Assembly: GCA_028577615.1 (NCBI GenBank)
Contig: JAJSDU010000021.1
Location: 1 to 50,458 of the forward strand
Direction: 5' to 3'
DNA from: Nitrosomonas sp.
GTDB taxonomy: Bacteria > Pseudomonadota > Gammaproteobacteria > Burkholderiales > Nitrosomonadaceae
DNA: 50,458 nucleotides
The position numbers and the translations under genes are program-made. Shown here in pieces: positions 1 to 10,249 of this stretch. The notes under the pieces were generated by a model. It did not search any database. It saw only the letters and a list, made by a program, of their open reading frames with translations, and had not been told where the DNA came from. Positions within the stretch are counted from its first letter, which is position 1, and the number at the start of each line of letters is the position of its first letter.

Positions 1-461
1 CTTGAATTCAAATCCCATTCCCGCCACGGCGCAATAACATGTATGTTTGGTTCCAGTGCATAATAACCCAGCTCAAACCGTACCTGGTCATTTCCTTTAC
101 CGGTAGCGCCATGAGATACCGCATCAGCTCCGGTTTCTCTTGCAATCTCAATCTGCCTCTTGGCAATCAAAGGGCGTGCAATGCTGGTTCCCAGCAAATA
201 CTCACCTTCATAGACAGTATTCGCTCGAAACATTGGAAAAACAAAGTCACTGACAAATTCCTCGCGCAAATCATCTATATAAATCTCATTAACACCAAGC
301 TGCCGCGCCTTAGCACGAGCAGGCTCGACCTCACCGCCCTGCCCGATATCCGCTGTAAATGTCACAATTTCACAGTGATACGTATCCTGTAACCACTTTA
401 AAATTACCGAAGTATCCAAACCGCCAGAAAAGGCCAAAACCACTTTATTTATTTCTCGCAT
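1..461 (-). CDS. argG: argininosuccinate synthase, N-terminal part (cut by window edge)
   Basis: ATP-dependent joining of citrulline and aspartate to argininosuccinate, the second-last step of arginine synthesis, in the cytoplasm. The reverse strand from the ATG at 459-461 reads [19 protein letters not shown], with the PP-loop ATP-binding motif SGGLDTS at residues 12-18. Further on come [17 protein letters not shown] and [19 protein letters not shown], both typical of ArgG. The frame is open to position 1 with no stop, so about 153 codons of roughly 400 are present and the C-terminus lies outside the window. It follows argF by 16 bases and is the last visible gene of an argD-argF-argG run. 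The family assignment is very secure. Confidence 0.96.
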   Translation of the reverse strand, partial: MREINKVVLAFSGGLDTSVILKWLQDTYHCEIVTFTADIGQGGEVEPARAKARQLGVNEIYIDDLREEFVSDFVFPMFRANTVYEGEYLLGTSIARPLIAKRQIEIARETGADAVSHGATGKGNDQVRFELGYYALEPNIHVIAPWREWDLNS

Positions 462-477
462 TCTTTTTTACTCACGA

Positions 478-1410
478 TTACTCATTATCAGACCTTCCAA
501 TCTTTCCCAGCAGCAAATACTCCATCAAGGCCTTTTGCGTATGCAGGCGATTTTCAGCCTCATCCCATACCACGGATTGAGTACCGTCAATCACCTCGGC
601 GGCTACTTCCTCTCCCCGATGCGCTGGCAGGCAATGCATGAACAACGCCTTTTCCTTTGCCAAAGCCATCATTTCTGCATCAACGCAAAAAGCTGCAAAA
701 TCCGCTCTCCTTTGCTCGACCTCTGCCTCGAATCCCATACTGGTCCAAACATCCGTTGTAACCAGATCAGCATCTTTTACCGCATCACGGGGATTTGCAA
801 ACGCTTCAAAATGCTTTGCCGTCCTTAATCCAATCCGTGAGGGATCAATATCATAACCAGGCGGCGTAGAAACATGCACCTTAAAATCGAATATTTCAGC
901 GGCCTGCAACCAGGTGTTGCAGACATTATTGGCATCACCTATCCAGGCAATGACCTTTCCTTCGATATCTCCCCGGTACTCTATAAACGTAAAGATATCC
1001 GCCAAAATCTGGCAAGGATGATATTCGTCAGTCAAGCCATTAATCACGGGTACACTGGAATAATCCGCAAAGCGCCGCAAAGTATCGTGTGCATAAGTAC
1101 GAATCATTACGATATCGACCATACGCGAAATAACGCGGGCCGCATCCTCGACAGGTTCGCCTCTGCCCAATTGTGTATCACGCGTGGAAAGATAAATGGA
1201 TGAGCCGCCCAGTTGGTTCATGCCAGCTTCAAATGACAATCGCGTTCTGGTCGAATTTTTATCAAAAATCATTGCCAGCGTTCGATCAGTCAGCGGCCAG
1301 TATTGCTGATGTTGTCTAAACGCCTGTTTTATAAATCGCGCACGAGAAAACAGGTATTCATACTCTTCCCGGCTAAGATCATTAAACTGAAGATAATGCT
1401 TCAACTGCAT
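478..1410 (-). CDS. argF: ornithine carbamoyltransferase
   Basis: Transfers the carbamoyl group from carbamoyl phosphate to ornithine, giving citrulline for ArgG. The 310-residue product has the usual family length. The carbamoyl-phosphate binding motif STRTR is at residues 53-57. The ornithine/carbamoyl-phosphate segment DEYHPCQILAD and the C-terminal MHCLPAHRGEEV, with the active-site HCLP, are also present. The start ATG opens MQLKHYLQFNDLS, as in anabolic OTCases. No strong Shine-Dalgarno sequence precedes it. It lies 52 bases downstream of argD and 16 bases upstream of argG on the same strand, so the three are probably co-transcribed. An anabolic role is inferred from these neighbours. 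Confidence 0.97.
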   Translation of the reverse strand: MQLKHYLQFNDLSREEYEYLFSRARFIKQAFRQHQQYWPLTDRTLAMIFDKNSTRTRLSFEAGMNQLGGSSIYLSTRDTQLGRGEPVEDAARVISRMVDIVMIRTYAHDTLRRFADYSSVPVINGLTDEYHPCQILADIFTFIEYRGDIEGKVIAWIGDANNVCNTWLQAAEIFDFKVHVSTPPGYDIDPSRIGLRTAKHFEAFANPRDAVKDADLVTTDVWTSMGFEAEVEQRRADFAAFCVDAEMMALAKEKALFMHCLPAHRGEEVAAEVIDGTQSVVWDEAENRLHTQKALMEYLLLGKIGRSDNE

Positions 1411-1462
1411 ATAATATAAATAAAGACTAATCAGAGAAAATAATTAATTACTATTTATCTAA

Positions 1463-2623
1463 TCAGCCATTCAAAAATTCCCGAATTAATCGGCAGGTTG
1501 TATCGACCACCTGCCTGGCTTCATCCGGCTGCATCACCAGAGCAGGCAACAGGCGAACCACCTTTTCGGATGTCACATTAATGAGCAATTTGTAATCCAG
1601 CGCCCTTTTAACCAAGTCCGAGCATGGCAGTGCCAATTCTACGCCTATCAATAGTCCCTGCCCTCTGATCTCCACCACACCATCAACATCGGCAAGCTGC
1701 GCGCGCATCTGCTCTCGCATAAAAACACCCAATTCATGGGCATGATCAATCAACGCATCTTCTTCAATCACTGCAAGCGTTTCAAGTGCAGCAGCGCAGA
1801 CCAGTGGATTACCGCCAAAAGTAGAGGCATGGTTGCCTGGTTTCAGCACTTCAGTCGCCACGCCCCTGGCCAGGCACGCGCCGATAGGAACACCTGAACC
1901 CAGTCCCTTGGCCAACGTCATTACATCCGGCATAATATCGCTATGCTGAAATGCAAACCATCTGCCACTGCGTCCTATCCCGGACTGTACCTCATCAAGC
2001 ATCAGCAGCCAGCCATGCTGATCACACAAAGCGCGTAATTCCTGCAGATAACGTGCCTGAGGCACGTTAACACCGCCCTCCCCCTGAAAAGGCTCCACCA
2101 AAACAGCAACGACATTTTTATTATTCTCCGCTACCTGTTTGATTGCTTCCAGATTGTTATAAGGTACTCGCACAAAACCTGTCAGCAAAGGCTCAAATCC
2201 CGCCTGCACTTTCCGATTACCCGTGGCAGTCAGAGTAGCCATCGTTCGTCCATGAAATGACTGTTCCATGACAACAATTGTTGGCAAAGCCACGCCATTA
2301 TTATGGCCATATAATCTCGCCAGCTTTATTGCAGCTTCATTGGCTTCAGCGCCGGAATTACAGAAAAAAATCTTTTCCATTCCAGACAATGCCGCCAGAC
2401 GCGCAGCCAGCTGCTCCTGTTTTTCTATAAAATAGATATTTGAAGTATGGATAAGCACTTTTGCCTGACGGCATATCGCCTCCGCCACACGCGGATGGCT
2501 ATGTCCCAGACCACAAACAGCTACGCCCGATATGGCATCCAGATAACGTTCGCCTTGACTATCCCACAGCCAGACACCTTCTCCCTTCACAAAGGTTACA
2601 GGCAGCCGTGAATAAGTATTCAT
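1463..2623 (-). CDS. argD: acetylornithine aminotransferase
   Basis: PLP-dependent class III aminotransferase that makes N-acetylornithine from N-acetylglutamate semialdehyde and glutamate. It may also act on succinyldiaminopimelate, as many ArgD proteins do. Using the ATG at 2623 the product has 386 residues and begins MNTYSRLPVTFVKGEGVWLWD, the usual ArgD opening. A GTG 12 bases upstream (2635) is possible, but the family start favours the ATG. PLP-binding motifs seen are CNSGAEANEAAIKLAR, the LDEVQSGIGRSG segment, and lysine 239 in TLAKGLGSG, which would form the Schiff base. It is first in the argD-argF-argG run. Upstream lies a 370-base region shared with the divergent gyrA. Confidence 0.95.
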   Translation of the reverse strand: MNTYSRLPVTFVKGEGVWLWDSQGERYLDAISGVAVCGLGHSHPRVAEAICRQAKVLIHTSNIYFIEKQEQLAARLAALSGMEKIFFCNSGAEANEAAIKLARLYGHNNGVALPTIVVMEQSFHGRTMATLTATGNRKVQAGFEPLLTGFVRVPYNNLEAIKQVAENNKNVVAVLVEPFQGEGGVNVPQARYLQELRALCDQHGWLLMLDEVQSGIGRSGRWFAFQHSDIMPDVMTLAKGLGSGVPIGACLARGVATEVLKPGNHASTFGGNPLVCAAALETLAVIEEDALIDHAHELGVFMREQMRAQLADVDGVVEIRGQGLLIGVELALPCSDLVKRALDYKLLINVTSEKVVRLLPALVMQPDEARQVVDTTCRLIREFLNG

Positions 2624-2993
2624 TACATTTGACACGTCTATGTTTAGCTCGCTTAATTGACTATTAAATGCAACATCTTGATATTATGAATGAGGTGTAG
2701 CAGTTTGCGCGGTATGGCACTACCGAGAACACCCCGCCCCAAGGTTCCGTGATTTTTAAAAAAGCTATCATCTTCACTCATATATCCAGCTTTTTCAAGT
2801 TATTTTTTCCCAAAAAACGCGCCAACTTGATTTTATTTTACTAGGAAAGAACATTTCAAAGTTAGCTGAGACCACCATCATGGTAGAATAAAAAAATTTA
2901 TACCAATCAATTGATGTCATATATATCCCCGCGCGATAGAAACCGTATCTGCGTTAATCGTGCCATCACAGCTGTTTTTACTCATTACAAAAC
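2624..2993. other. intergenic region between divergent argD and gyrA
   Basis: A 370-base AT-rich stretch with no convincing gene. It must hold the promoters of argD (minus) and gyrA (plus). A TTGACT at 2657-2662 followed by TATTAT at 2682-2687 resembles a sigma-70 promoter on the plus strand. However, its 19-base spacer is long and it lies 300 bases before gyrA, so I do not call it. No ARG-box pair or terminator hairpin was obvious. Confidence 0.6.
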
Positions 2994-5540
2994 ATGAATC
3001 AATTTGCCAAGGAAACACTGCCGGTAAGCCTTGAGGAAGAAATGCGCCGATCCTATCTGGATTACGCCATGAGCGTCATTGTAGGACGCGCATTGCCGGA
3101 TGTCCGTGACGGCCTCAAGCCTGTACATCGCCGGGTTCTATTCGCCATGCACGAGCTTTCCAATGACTGGAATCGACCGTACAAAAAATCTGCCCGTATC
3201 GTGGGCGATGTGATCGGTAAATACCATCCGCACGGCGACACCGCCGTTTATGACACGATTGTGCGCATGGCACAGGATTTCTCGCTCCGTTATATGTTGA
3301 TTGACGGGCAAGGCAACTTCGGCTCAATTGATGGCGATAACGCCGCAGCCATGCGTTACACCGAGATTCGGATGTCGCGTATCGCTCATGAACTGCTTGT
3401 CGATCTCGACAAAGAAACTGTGGATTTCGGCCCCAATTATGATGAATCCGAAAAAGAACCGCTGATTCTGCCGACAAAAATACCCAATCTGCTGATAAAC
3501 GGCTCTTCAGGCATCGCCGTGGGTATGGCGACCAACATTCCACCGCACAATCTCAATGAAGTCATCGACGCAAGCCTAAAACTGCTGGCAAATCCGGATA
3601 TCAGCATCGACGAACTGATTGAATGCATTCAGGCGCCTGATTTTCCAACTGCCGGTATCATTTATGGCATATCCGGCGTGCACGATGGCTACCGTACCGG
3701 ACGCGGACGCGTCATCATGCGTGCACGCACGCATTTTGAAGACATCGACAAAGGCGGTCGACAGGCGATTATCGTTGACGAACTTCCCTATCAGGTCAAT
3801 AAAGCCAACCTGCTCATTCGCATAGGCGAGCTTGTACGTGACAAAAGAATCGAAGGTATCTCGGATTTACGCGACGAATCGGACAAATCCGGCATGCGTG
3901 TCGTCATAGAGCTCAAACGCGGCGAACTTCCTGAAGTCATCCTGAATAATCTGTATAAAGAAACGCAGATGCAGGACACTTTCGGCATGAACATGGTTGC
4001 GCTCATCGATGGCCAGCCACGTCTTCTGAATTTGAAACAAATCCTGGATGCATTCTTACGCCACCGGCGCGAAATTGTCACTCGCAGAACCGTTTTCGAA
4101 CTCAAAAAAGCGCGCGAGCGCGGACATATTCTGGAAGGTCTTGCAGTTTCATTGTCCAATGTCGATGAAATTATTGCGCTGATCAAAGCTTCGCCAACAC
4201 CTGCTGTCGCCAAGGAAGCCTTAATGGCCCGTGAATGGCACTCAGGTCTGGTCGAAGAAATGCTCGCACGCGCCGTAACCGATGCGATGGCGCTCCGCCC
4301 CGAGGGATTATCGCCGGAATTTGGACTGAGGGAACAGGGTTACCGGCTTTCCGATGCGCAGGCGCAGGCCATACTCGAATTACGCCTGCAACGTCTCACC
4401 GGATTGGAACAGGATAAAATCGTCGAAGAATACAAAGATATCATGGACCGCATTATCGACTACCTCGACATTCTGGCGACACCAGGGCGGATTACAGACA
4501 TCATTTCGGAAGAACTGGAAGGCATCCGGCAACAATTTGGCGACAAGCGCCGCAGTGAAATTGTCGTTGATACGCAGGACCTCAGCATGGAGGATCTGAT
4601 TGCCCCCGCCGATGTAGTTGTCACACTCTCGCATAACGGATACATCAAATCACAGTTACTCGACGAATACCGCGCGCAGAAGCGCGGCGGACGCGGCAAA
4701 CTGGCCACCAGCACCAAGGAAGATGATTTCATCGACAACCTGTTTATCGCCAACACACATGATTATATTCTGTGTTTCTCCAGCCTTGGGCGCGTATACT
4801 GGATCAAAGTCTACACAGTCCCTCAAGGAGGTCGAACTTCGCGCGGCAAACCGATCATCAACCTGGTTCAATTGGAGTCAGGCGAAAAAATCAACGCTGT
4901 GCTGCCTGTCAAATCGTTCGATGACAATCATTTTGTATTTATGGCCACCGCGCTGGGCACGGTCAAAAAAACGCCTTTATCCGAATTCTCACGACCGCGC
5001 AGCAATGGCATTATTGCTATCGGCCTCAACGAAGATGATTATCTGATCGGCGTCGCGCTGACCGATGGCAAATACGATGTCATGCTATTCTCGGACAATG
5101 GGAAAGCCATGCGTTTCAGTGAAAATGATGTCCGCCCGATGGGACGCGGTGCACGCGGTGTACGTGGTATGAGACTGGCGGCGGGTCATAAAGTCATATC
5201 CATGCTGGTCGCCGAGGATGAAGAACAAGCTGTGCTCACCGTAACCGAAAACGGCTATGGCAAGCGCACACCAATCAGCGAATACACCCGCCATAACCGT
5301 GGCACACAAGGCATGATTGCCATTAAAACCAGCAAACGCAACGGCAAGGTTGTTACCGCAAAACTGGTCCGCCCGGATGATGAAATTATGATGATCACTT
5401 CAGGCGGCATATTGATTCGCACCCGTGTCAATGAAGTACGCGAAATGAGCCGTGCAACTCAGGGCGTGACGCTGATCAATCTCGGCGAAGGCGAGAAACT
5501 CACAGGCTTGGAACGCGTCATTGAAAGTGACGAAGAATAA
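2994..5540 (+). CDS. gyrA: DNA gyrase subunit A
   Basis: Breakage-reunion subunit of the type II topoisomerase that adds negative supercoils; it works as A2B2 with GyrB. The 848 residues match the family (about 850-875). The catalytic tyrosine is Y122 in [13 protein letters not shown]. The quinolone-determining region reads [17 protein letters not shown], with Thr83 and Asp87. The N-terminal [22 protein letters not shown] segment is standard. The C-terminal DNA-wrapping beta-pinwheel carries a GyrA box, QKRGGRG, at residues 562-568, which separates gyrase from topoisomerase IV ParC. It heads a plus-strand run with serC 57 bases downstream, an order common in Betaproteobacteria. Thr83 is the normal residue in several species (for example Pseudomonas aeruginosa), so it is not by itself evidence of resistance. 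Confidence 0.98.
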   Translation: MNQFAKETLPVSLEEEMRRSYLDYAMSVIVGRALPDVRDGLKPVHRRVLFAMHELSNDWNRPYKKSARIVGDVIGKYHPHGDTAVYDTIVRMAQDFSLRYMLIDGQGNFGSIDGDNAAAMRYTEIRMSRIAHELLVDLDKETVDFGPNYDESEKEPLILPTKIPNLLINGSSGIAVGMATNIPPHNLNEVIDASLKLLANPDISIDELIECIQAPDFPTAGIIYGISGVHDGYRTGRGRVIMRARTHFEDIDKGGRQAIIVDELPYQVNKANLLIRIGELVRDKRIEGISDLRDESDKSGMRVVIELKRGELPEVILNNLYKETQMQDTFGMNMVALIDGQPRLLNLKQILDAFLRHRREIVTRRTVFELKKARERGHILEGLAVSLSNVDEIIALIKASPTPAVAKEALMAREWHSGLVEEMLARAVTDAMALRPEGLSPEFGLREQGYRLSDAQAQAILELRLQRLTGLEQDKIVEEYKDIMDRIIDYLDILATPGRITDIISEELEGIRQQFGDKRRSEIVVDTQDLSMEDLIAPADVVVTLSHNGYIKSQLLDEYRAQKRGGRGKLATSTKEDDFIDNLFIANTHDYILCFSSLGRVYWIKVYTVPQGGRTSRGKPIINLVQLESGEKINAVLPVKSFDDNHFVFMATALGTVKKTPLSEFSRPRSNGIIAIGLNEDDYLIGVALTDGKYDVMLFSDNGKAMRFSENDVRPMGRGARGVRGMRLAAGHKVISMLVAEDEEQAVLTVTENGYGKRTPISEYTRHNRGTQGMIAIKTSKRNGKVVTAKLVRPDDEIMMITSGGILIRTRVNEVREMSRATQGVTLINLGEGEKLTGLERVIESDEE

Positions 5541-5597
5541 GCCAGCGCGATGTTGTTTTTTCCTTAAAAAATTTCCGTATTTTTTCTGATACAACCC

Positions 5598-6689
5598 ATG
5601 AACCCTATCTACAACTTCAGTGCCGGTCCAGCGGTATTACCGAAGGAAGTCCTGAGGCAGGCCCGTGATGAAATGCTTGACTGGCAGAACAGCGGAATGT
5701 CTGTCATGGAAATGAGTCACCGCGGCAAGGAATTCATGTCCATCATTGAAACGCTGGAAAGTGATTTACGCGACCTCGCAGCCATACCGGAAAATTACAA
5801 AATCCTGTTTTTACAAGGTGGTGCATCCAGTCAGTTTGCCATGGTGCCGATGAATCTGCTGCGCGGCAGAACGGTCGCGGATTATATTCTGACTGGCCAA
5901 TGGTCGGAAAAAGCCGCCCAGGAAGCACAGCGCTACTGCACGGTCAACATCGCCGCATCTTCCGGAGACGCCAGCTTCACCTACGCCCCTCGGCGGGACG
6001 CATGGCAATTAAACAGGAACGCTGCATACATTCATTACACAACCAACGAAACAATTGGCGGCGTCGAATTCAACTGGACGCCTGATTTGCCGGAGAACAG
6101 CGATATTCCTCTGGTCGCCGATATGTCGTCGAATATTTTATCGCGCCCACTGGATATCTCACGCTATGGACTGATCTACGCAGGCGCGCAAAAAAATCTT
6201 GGACCAGCCGGTCTGGTACTGGTTATTATCCGTAAGGATCTTGCGGGTGACGTATTACCCGGAACACCCACCCTGTTTGATTATCAGGTGCATATCGACA
6301 ACGCTTCCATGTACAACACGCCACCAACTTACGCCATATACATGACCGGATTGGTCATCAAATGGCTCAGGCAGCAAGGCGGCTTGGCTGCAGTTGAACA
6401 GGCGAACATCCGTAAAGCCGCGATACTGTACGATATGATTGACAGCTGTGATTTCTACCACTGTCCGGTCGCCCGGTCAGATCGCTCGCGCATGAATGTT
6501 CCGTTTACACTCAAAAACGCCGCGCTCGACGCCACATTCCTCAGTCAGGCCGAGACTAATGGACTGATTCAGCTGAAAGGACATCGCTCTGTCGGCGGTA
6601 TGCGTGCTTCGCTCTATAACGCTATGCCCATTGATGGGGTTGTGCGGCTGGTTGAATTCATGAAGGAGTTTGCCGACAGAAATGGTTGA
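5598..6689 (+). CDS. serC: phosphoserine aminotransferase
   Basis: PLP enzyme converting 3-phosphohydroxypyruvate and glutamate to phosphoserine; the same enzyme also serves pyridoxal phosphate synthesis in many proteobacteria. The product has 363 residues and begins MNPIYNFSAGPAVLPKEVL. Family motifs include LFLQGGASSQFAMVPMNL and the PLP lysine K199 in AGAQKNLGPAGLV. The C-terminal segment GHRSVGGMRASLYNAMP is also present. It sits between gyrA and serA. Its stop codon overlaps the preferred serA start (ATGGTTGA, 6682-6689), which suggests translational coupling between two consecutive enzymes of the phosphorylated serine pathway. Confidence 0.97.
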   Translation: MNPIYNFSAGPAVLPKEVLRQARDEMLDWQNSGMSVMEMSHRGKEFMSIIETLESDLRDLAAIPENYKILFLQGGASSQFAMVPMNLLRGRTVADYILTGQWSEKAAQEAQRYCTVNIAASSGDASFTYAPRRDAWQLNRNAAYIHYTTNETIGGVEFNWTPDLPENSDIPLVADMSSNILSRPLDISRYGLIYAGAQKNLGPAGLVLVIIRKDLAGDVLPGTPTLFDYQVHIDNASMYNTPPTYAIYMTGLVIKWLRQQGGLAAVEQANIRKAAILYDMIDSCDFYHCPVARSDRSRMNVPFTLKNAALDATFLSQAETNGLIQLKGHRSVGGMRASLYNAMPIDGVVRLVEFMKEFADRNG

Positions 6690-7881
6690 TCACCAAAAAA
6701 ACACTTTCAGCATCCAGACATTAAATCAGATTTCACCGCTGGGGCTGGATCGCTTCCCGAAGGATCGATACCATATCGGAGCGAATATTGCCAGTCCGGA
6801 TGCCGTTCTGGTGCGCTCGCACGACATGCTCAATATGGCTATTCCCGAAAGCGTTCTGGCCATCGGACGCGCAGGTGCCGGTACCAATAATATACCCGTG
6901 CAGGCTATGAGCAAACGCGGCGTGCCTGTATTCAACACGCCGGGAGCTAACGCCAATGCCGTCAAGGAACTGGTGATTGCAGGATTGCTGATCGCCGCGC
7001 GCAATCTTCTGCCGGCACTGCGTTTTGTCGAAACCCTGCAAGGCAATGACGATGCGCTGCATCAGCAGGTCGAAAAAGAAAAAAAACGTTTTTCCGGCAT
7101 CGAGCTGCCCGGACGCACGCTCGGCATCATAGGGCTAGGTGAAATCGGCCGGCTGGTCGCTGATGCTGCACTTAAAATGGGTATGAAGGTTGTCGGATAC
7201 GATCCGAATATTACTGTCGAATCGGCCTGGAGCTTGTCATCCGAAGTCAAAAAAGCCAATACACTCGAAGCATTATTGCGTTACAGCGATTTTATCACGG
7301 TTCATGTGCCGCTACTGGATTCGACCCTGCACCTGATCAACGAAAAAAGCATCAGCCTGATGAAACAAGATGTTATCGTGCTGAATTTTTCGCGCAACCG
7401 TATTGCAAATGAAGACGCCATACTCGACGGCATTGCATCCCGGAAAATAAAATATTATGTTTGCGATTTTCCCAGCCAGAAGCTGCAGCATCACGAAGCC
7501 GTCATTACATTGCCGCACTTGGGCGCTTCGACACAGGAAGCCGAGGAAAATTGCGCGATTATGGTAATCCACCAACTCATTGATTTTTTACAAAACGGAA
7601 ATATCAAAAACACGGTCAATTTCCCCAATATCGGCATGGAGCGCGAGTCGCCGCATCGGATAGCAATAGCCAATGCCAATGTGCCCAATATTGTCGGTCA
7701 GGTTTCCACCTGCATGGCCAAGGCCGGCTTAAACATACACAATATGGTCAACAAATCCCGTGGCGAAATGGCTTATACTCTGGTTGATGTGGATAGTCCC
7801 GTTCCGCAGAAAGTCATTGAAGCGATTGCTTTGATTTCGGGCGTGCTATCCGTGCGCTACGTACCTTTCCCGATTCAATAA
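6682..7881 (+). CDS. serA: D-3-phosphoglycerate dehydrogenase
   Basis: First step of serine synthesis: NAD-linked oxidation of 3-phosphoglycerate. I start it at the ATG at 6682 (399 residues), because a Shine-Dalgarno AAGGAG at 6663-6668 fits this ATG better than an upstream TTG at 6670, which lies one base after it. The substrate-binding segment GRAGAGTNNIPVQAM and the Rossmann motif GIIGLGEIG are present. The catalytic His is in TLPHLGAST, and a C-terminal ACT domain covers the last 75 or so residues. In the dehydrogenase triad the Arg (NFSRNRI) and His are kept, but the expected Glu (DFPxE in relatives) reads Gln (CDFPSQK). The gene overlaps serC by 8 bases and pheA follows after 14 bases. 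Function is likely but the altered triad deserves a check. Confidence 0.9.
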   Translation: MVDHQKNTFSIQTLNQISPLGLDRFPKDRYHIGANIASPDAVLVRSHDMLNMAIPESVLAIGRAGAGTNNIPVQAMSKRGVPVFNTPGANANAVKELVIAGLLIAARNLLPALRFVETLQGNDDALHQQVEKEKKRFSGIELPGRTLGIIGLGEIGRLVADAALKMGMKVVGYDPNITVESAWSLSSEVKKANTLEALLRYSDFITVHVPLLDSTLHLINEKSISLMKQDVIVLNFSRNRIANEDAILDGIASRKIKYYVCDFPSQKLQHHEAVITLPHLGASTQEAEENCAIMVIHQLIDFLQNGNIKNTVNFPNIGMERESPHRIAIANANVPNIVGQVSTCMAKAGLNIHNMVNKSRGEMAYTLVDVDSPVPQKVIEAIALISGVLSVRYVPFPIQ

Positions 7882-7895
7882 ACATTTAACGCGCC

Positions 7896-8972
7896 ATGAA
7901 TGAGGAATTAAAACAATTACGCGGCAAGATTGATGGCATCGACAGTGAAATACTCAGACTGGTCAATATGCGCGCGGAATGCGCCCGGCAAATCGGGATC
8001 ATCAAAAAAAATGGCATAATCTACCGGCCTGAAAGAGAAGCCCAGATCCTGGAACGGATGCGACGAGAGAATTCGGGACCGCTCGACAATACGCGTATCG
8101 CGCAGCTGTTTACCGAAATCATGTCGATATGCCGCGCGCTGGAAAAACCCATGACAATCGCTTGTCTGGGTCCGCAAGGCACATTTTCCGAAGAAGCTGC
8201 CATTAAGCGGTTCGGTACCGCGGTCACCACGCTACCTTGTGATTCAATCGACGAAGTATTTCGCAGTGCCGAATCCGGCAACGCCGGCTATGGCGTCGTT
8301 CCTGTAGAAAATTCAACCGAAGGCGCAGTTGGCAGAACACTCGATCTGCTGCTTCAGACATCACTGACCGTCTGCGGCGAAATCCAGCTGCCGGTGCATC
8401 AATCTCTGATGGCCCGGCAAACCGACTTAAAACAGATCAACAAAATTTATTCGCACCCCCAATCCTTCGCGCAATGTCACCACTGGCTGCAGGCCAATCT
8501 GCCAACGCTATCCAGCAAGCATCACATTCATGCGGGTAGCAATGCCGATGCCGCCCGCCTTGCTGCGCAGGATAGTAATGCAGCTGCAATTGCCGGAAAA
8601 AGAGCGGCTGAACTTTATGGTTTGACGATTTGTGCCGAAAATATCGAAGATGATTCCAAAAACACCACTCGCTTTCTGGTACTCGGCATGCAAAACGTTG
8701 AACCGTCAGGCAACGATAAGACATCGCTGATCATGTCCGCCGGCAATTATGCGGGCGCCATTCACCGTTTACTGACGCCTTTTGCAGCGCATGGCGTCAG
8801 CATGACCCGGCTTGAATCGCGCCCCTCGCGCATCAATCTCTGGCAATATGTCTTTTTTGTCGACATCGAAGGTCATCAGAACGACAGTAATGTCGCTGCC
8901 GCACTCAAAGAACTGAACGAACAGGCAAGTTTCCTGAAAATACTCGGATCCTATCCCGTCGCACAGTCCTGA
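7896..8972 (+). CDS. pheA: bifunctional chorismate mutase / prephenate dehydratase (P-protein)
   Basis: Turns chorismate into prephenate and then phenylpyruvate on the way to phenylalanine. The 358 residues fall into three parts. An AroQ-type chorismate mutase covers about residues 1-88, with LRGKIDGIDSEILRLVNMRA and the RPEREAQIL helix. The prephenate dehydratase domain covers about 93-270, with TIACLGPQGTFSEEAA, VVPVENSTEGAVG and the catalytic NTTRFLVLG. An ACT regulatory domain follows, with the ESRPSR motif that binds phenylalanine in homologues. Feedback inhibition by phenylalanine is known for the family and is inferred here. It stands between serA and hisC in the aromatic cluster. Confidence 0.97.
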   Translation: MNEELKQLRGKIDGIDSEILRLVNMRAECARQIGIIKKNGIIYRPEREAQILERMRRENSGPLDNTRIAQLFTEIMSICRALEKPMTIACLGPQGTFSEEAAIKRFGTAVTTLPCDSIDEVFRSAESGNAGYGVVPVENSTEGAVGRTLDLLLQTSLTVCGEIQLPVHQSLMARQTDLKQINKIYSHPQSFAQCHHWLQANLPTLSSKHHIHAGSNADAARLAAQDSNAAAIAGKRAAELYGLTICAENIEDDSKNTTRFLVLGMQNVEPSGNDKTSLIMSAGNYAGAIHRLLTPFAAHGVSMTRLESRPSRINLWQYVFFVDIEGHQNDSNVAAALKELNEQASFLKILGSYPVAQS

Positions 8973-9070
8973 TTCAAAGCATGACAATCCAGACCGTCTG
9001 TCGCATTGCAGCGAAAACAAGTGATAAAAATCAATCCAGATATTTCAACTATTGATAATAAAAATTTATT

Positions 9071-10189
9071 ATGAATCTTTGTGATTTTGCGCCGGAATAT
9101 ATCCGCGCCATACAACCGTATCAACCGGGAAAGCCGATATCGGAACTCGCCAGGGAAATGAGACTGGAAGAAGGCAACATCGTAAAACTGGCCTCAAACG
9201 AGAATCCGCTTGGTGCCAGTCCGCTGGCAATGGAAGCCATGATTCAGGCACTGCACGATATTGCCCGCTATCCCGATGGCAGCGGATTCGAATTGAAGCA
9301 GGCATTGTCACAGCGATACGATATCAGCAGCGAACAGATCGTCCTCGGCAACGGCTCCAACGATGTATTGGACCTGGCTGCGCGGGTTTTCCTGAAACCG
9401 GGCGCGACCGCTATTTATTCGCAACATGCCTTTGCTGTCTATCCGCTGGTCACGCAGACCATCGGCGCCAAAGGCATTCCGGTACCTGCCCGGGACTACG
9501 GGCATGATCTTCCGGCGATTCTGGATGCCATCACACCGGAAACGCGCATGGTTTTTATCGCCAGTCCAAACAATCCAACCGGCACGTTATCCAGTGCCAA
9601 CGATCTGCTGCGTTTCATTGAACGCGTATCGCGCGACGTTCTGGTCGTACTTGACGAAGCCTATTATGAATATCTGCCCGCGGCAAACAAGCCGGACAGC
9701 ATCAGCTGGCTGAAACAATTCCCTAATCTGGTTATCACGCGAACATTTTCCAAAATCTATGGACTGGCCGGCGTGCGTGTCGGCTTTGGACTCGCACATC
9801 CCGAAGTTGCCAATCTGATGAACCGTGTACGCCAGCCGTTTAACGTCAGCAGCATTGGATTGATCGGCGCGCTGGCGGCACTGGAAGACACTGAATTCAT
9901 ACAACGGGCATATGCATTGAATCGTGCGGGCATGCTGCAAATGACCGACGGCTTCCGCAAGCTGGGCGTAAAATATATCCCGTCATACGGCAACTTCATC
10001 AGCTTCGAGATTAAAGGCGATACCGCGAATACGCTCAAGGTTTATCAAAATCTGTTACGGCAGGGTGTTATCGTTCGCCCGTTGGGCATCTATGAAATGC
10101 CGCATCATTTGCGCGTCACCATAGGACTGGAACAGGAGAATCAGCGTTTCCTGCAATCACTCGAATATGCACTGGAAGAAGTAACATGA
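9071..10189 (+). CDS. hisC: histidinol-phosphate / aromatic aminotransferase
   Basis: PLP-dependent class I/II aminotransferase. The 372-residue product opens [20 protein letters not shown] and has [13 protein letters not shown], the substrate and cofactor segment typical of HisC. The PLP lysine is K228 in [16 protein letters not shown], with VLDEAYYEY upstream of it. Copies of hisC embedded between pheA and tyrA often act on phenylpyruvate and hydroxyphenylpyruvate as well as imidazoleacetol phosphate. Which role dominates here cannot be read from the sequence; if a second hisC exists in the his operon elsewhere, this would be the aromatic one. A 98-base gap separates it from pheA and 60 bases from tyrA. 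Confidence 0.92.
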   Translation: MNLCDFAPEYIRAIQPYQPGKPISELAREMRLEEGNIVKLASNENPLGASPLAMEAMIQALHDIARYPDGSGFELKQALSQRYDISSEQIVLGNGSNDVLDLAARVFLKPGATAIYSQHAFAVYPLVTQTIGAKGIPVPARDYGHDLPAILDAITPETRMVFIASPNNPTGTLSSANDLLRFIERVSRDVLVVLDEAYYEYLPAANKPDSISWLKQFPNLVITRTFSKIYGLAGVRVGFGLAHPEVANLMNRVRQPFNVSSIGLIGALAALEDTEFIQRAYALNRAGMLQMTDGFRKLGVKYIPSYGNFISFEIKGDTANTLKVYQNLLRQGVIVRPLGIYEMPHHLRVTIGLEQENQRFLQSLEYALEEVT

Positions 10190-10249
10190 TTATTGTCATG
10201 AATGACTGGAAACCTGCCGGCGGTATTGCACAGTCTTTGACCACATAGC

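Noticed and set aside
3240-3260. Thr83 in GyrA as a quinolone resistance mutation
   Set aside because: Thr is the natural residue at this position in several species, and Asp87 is unchanged, so no mutation can be claimed.
3115-3543. Long open frame of 142 codons on the minus strand within gyrA
   Set aside because: It is antisense to a well-supported gene, has no family resemblance and follows the codon pattern of gyrA.
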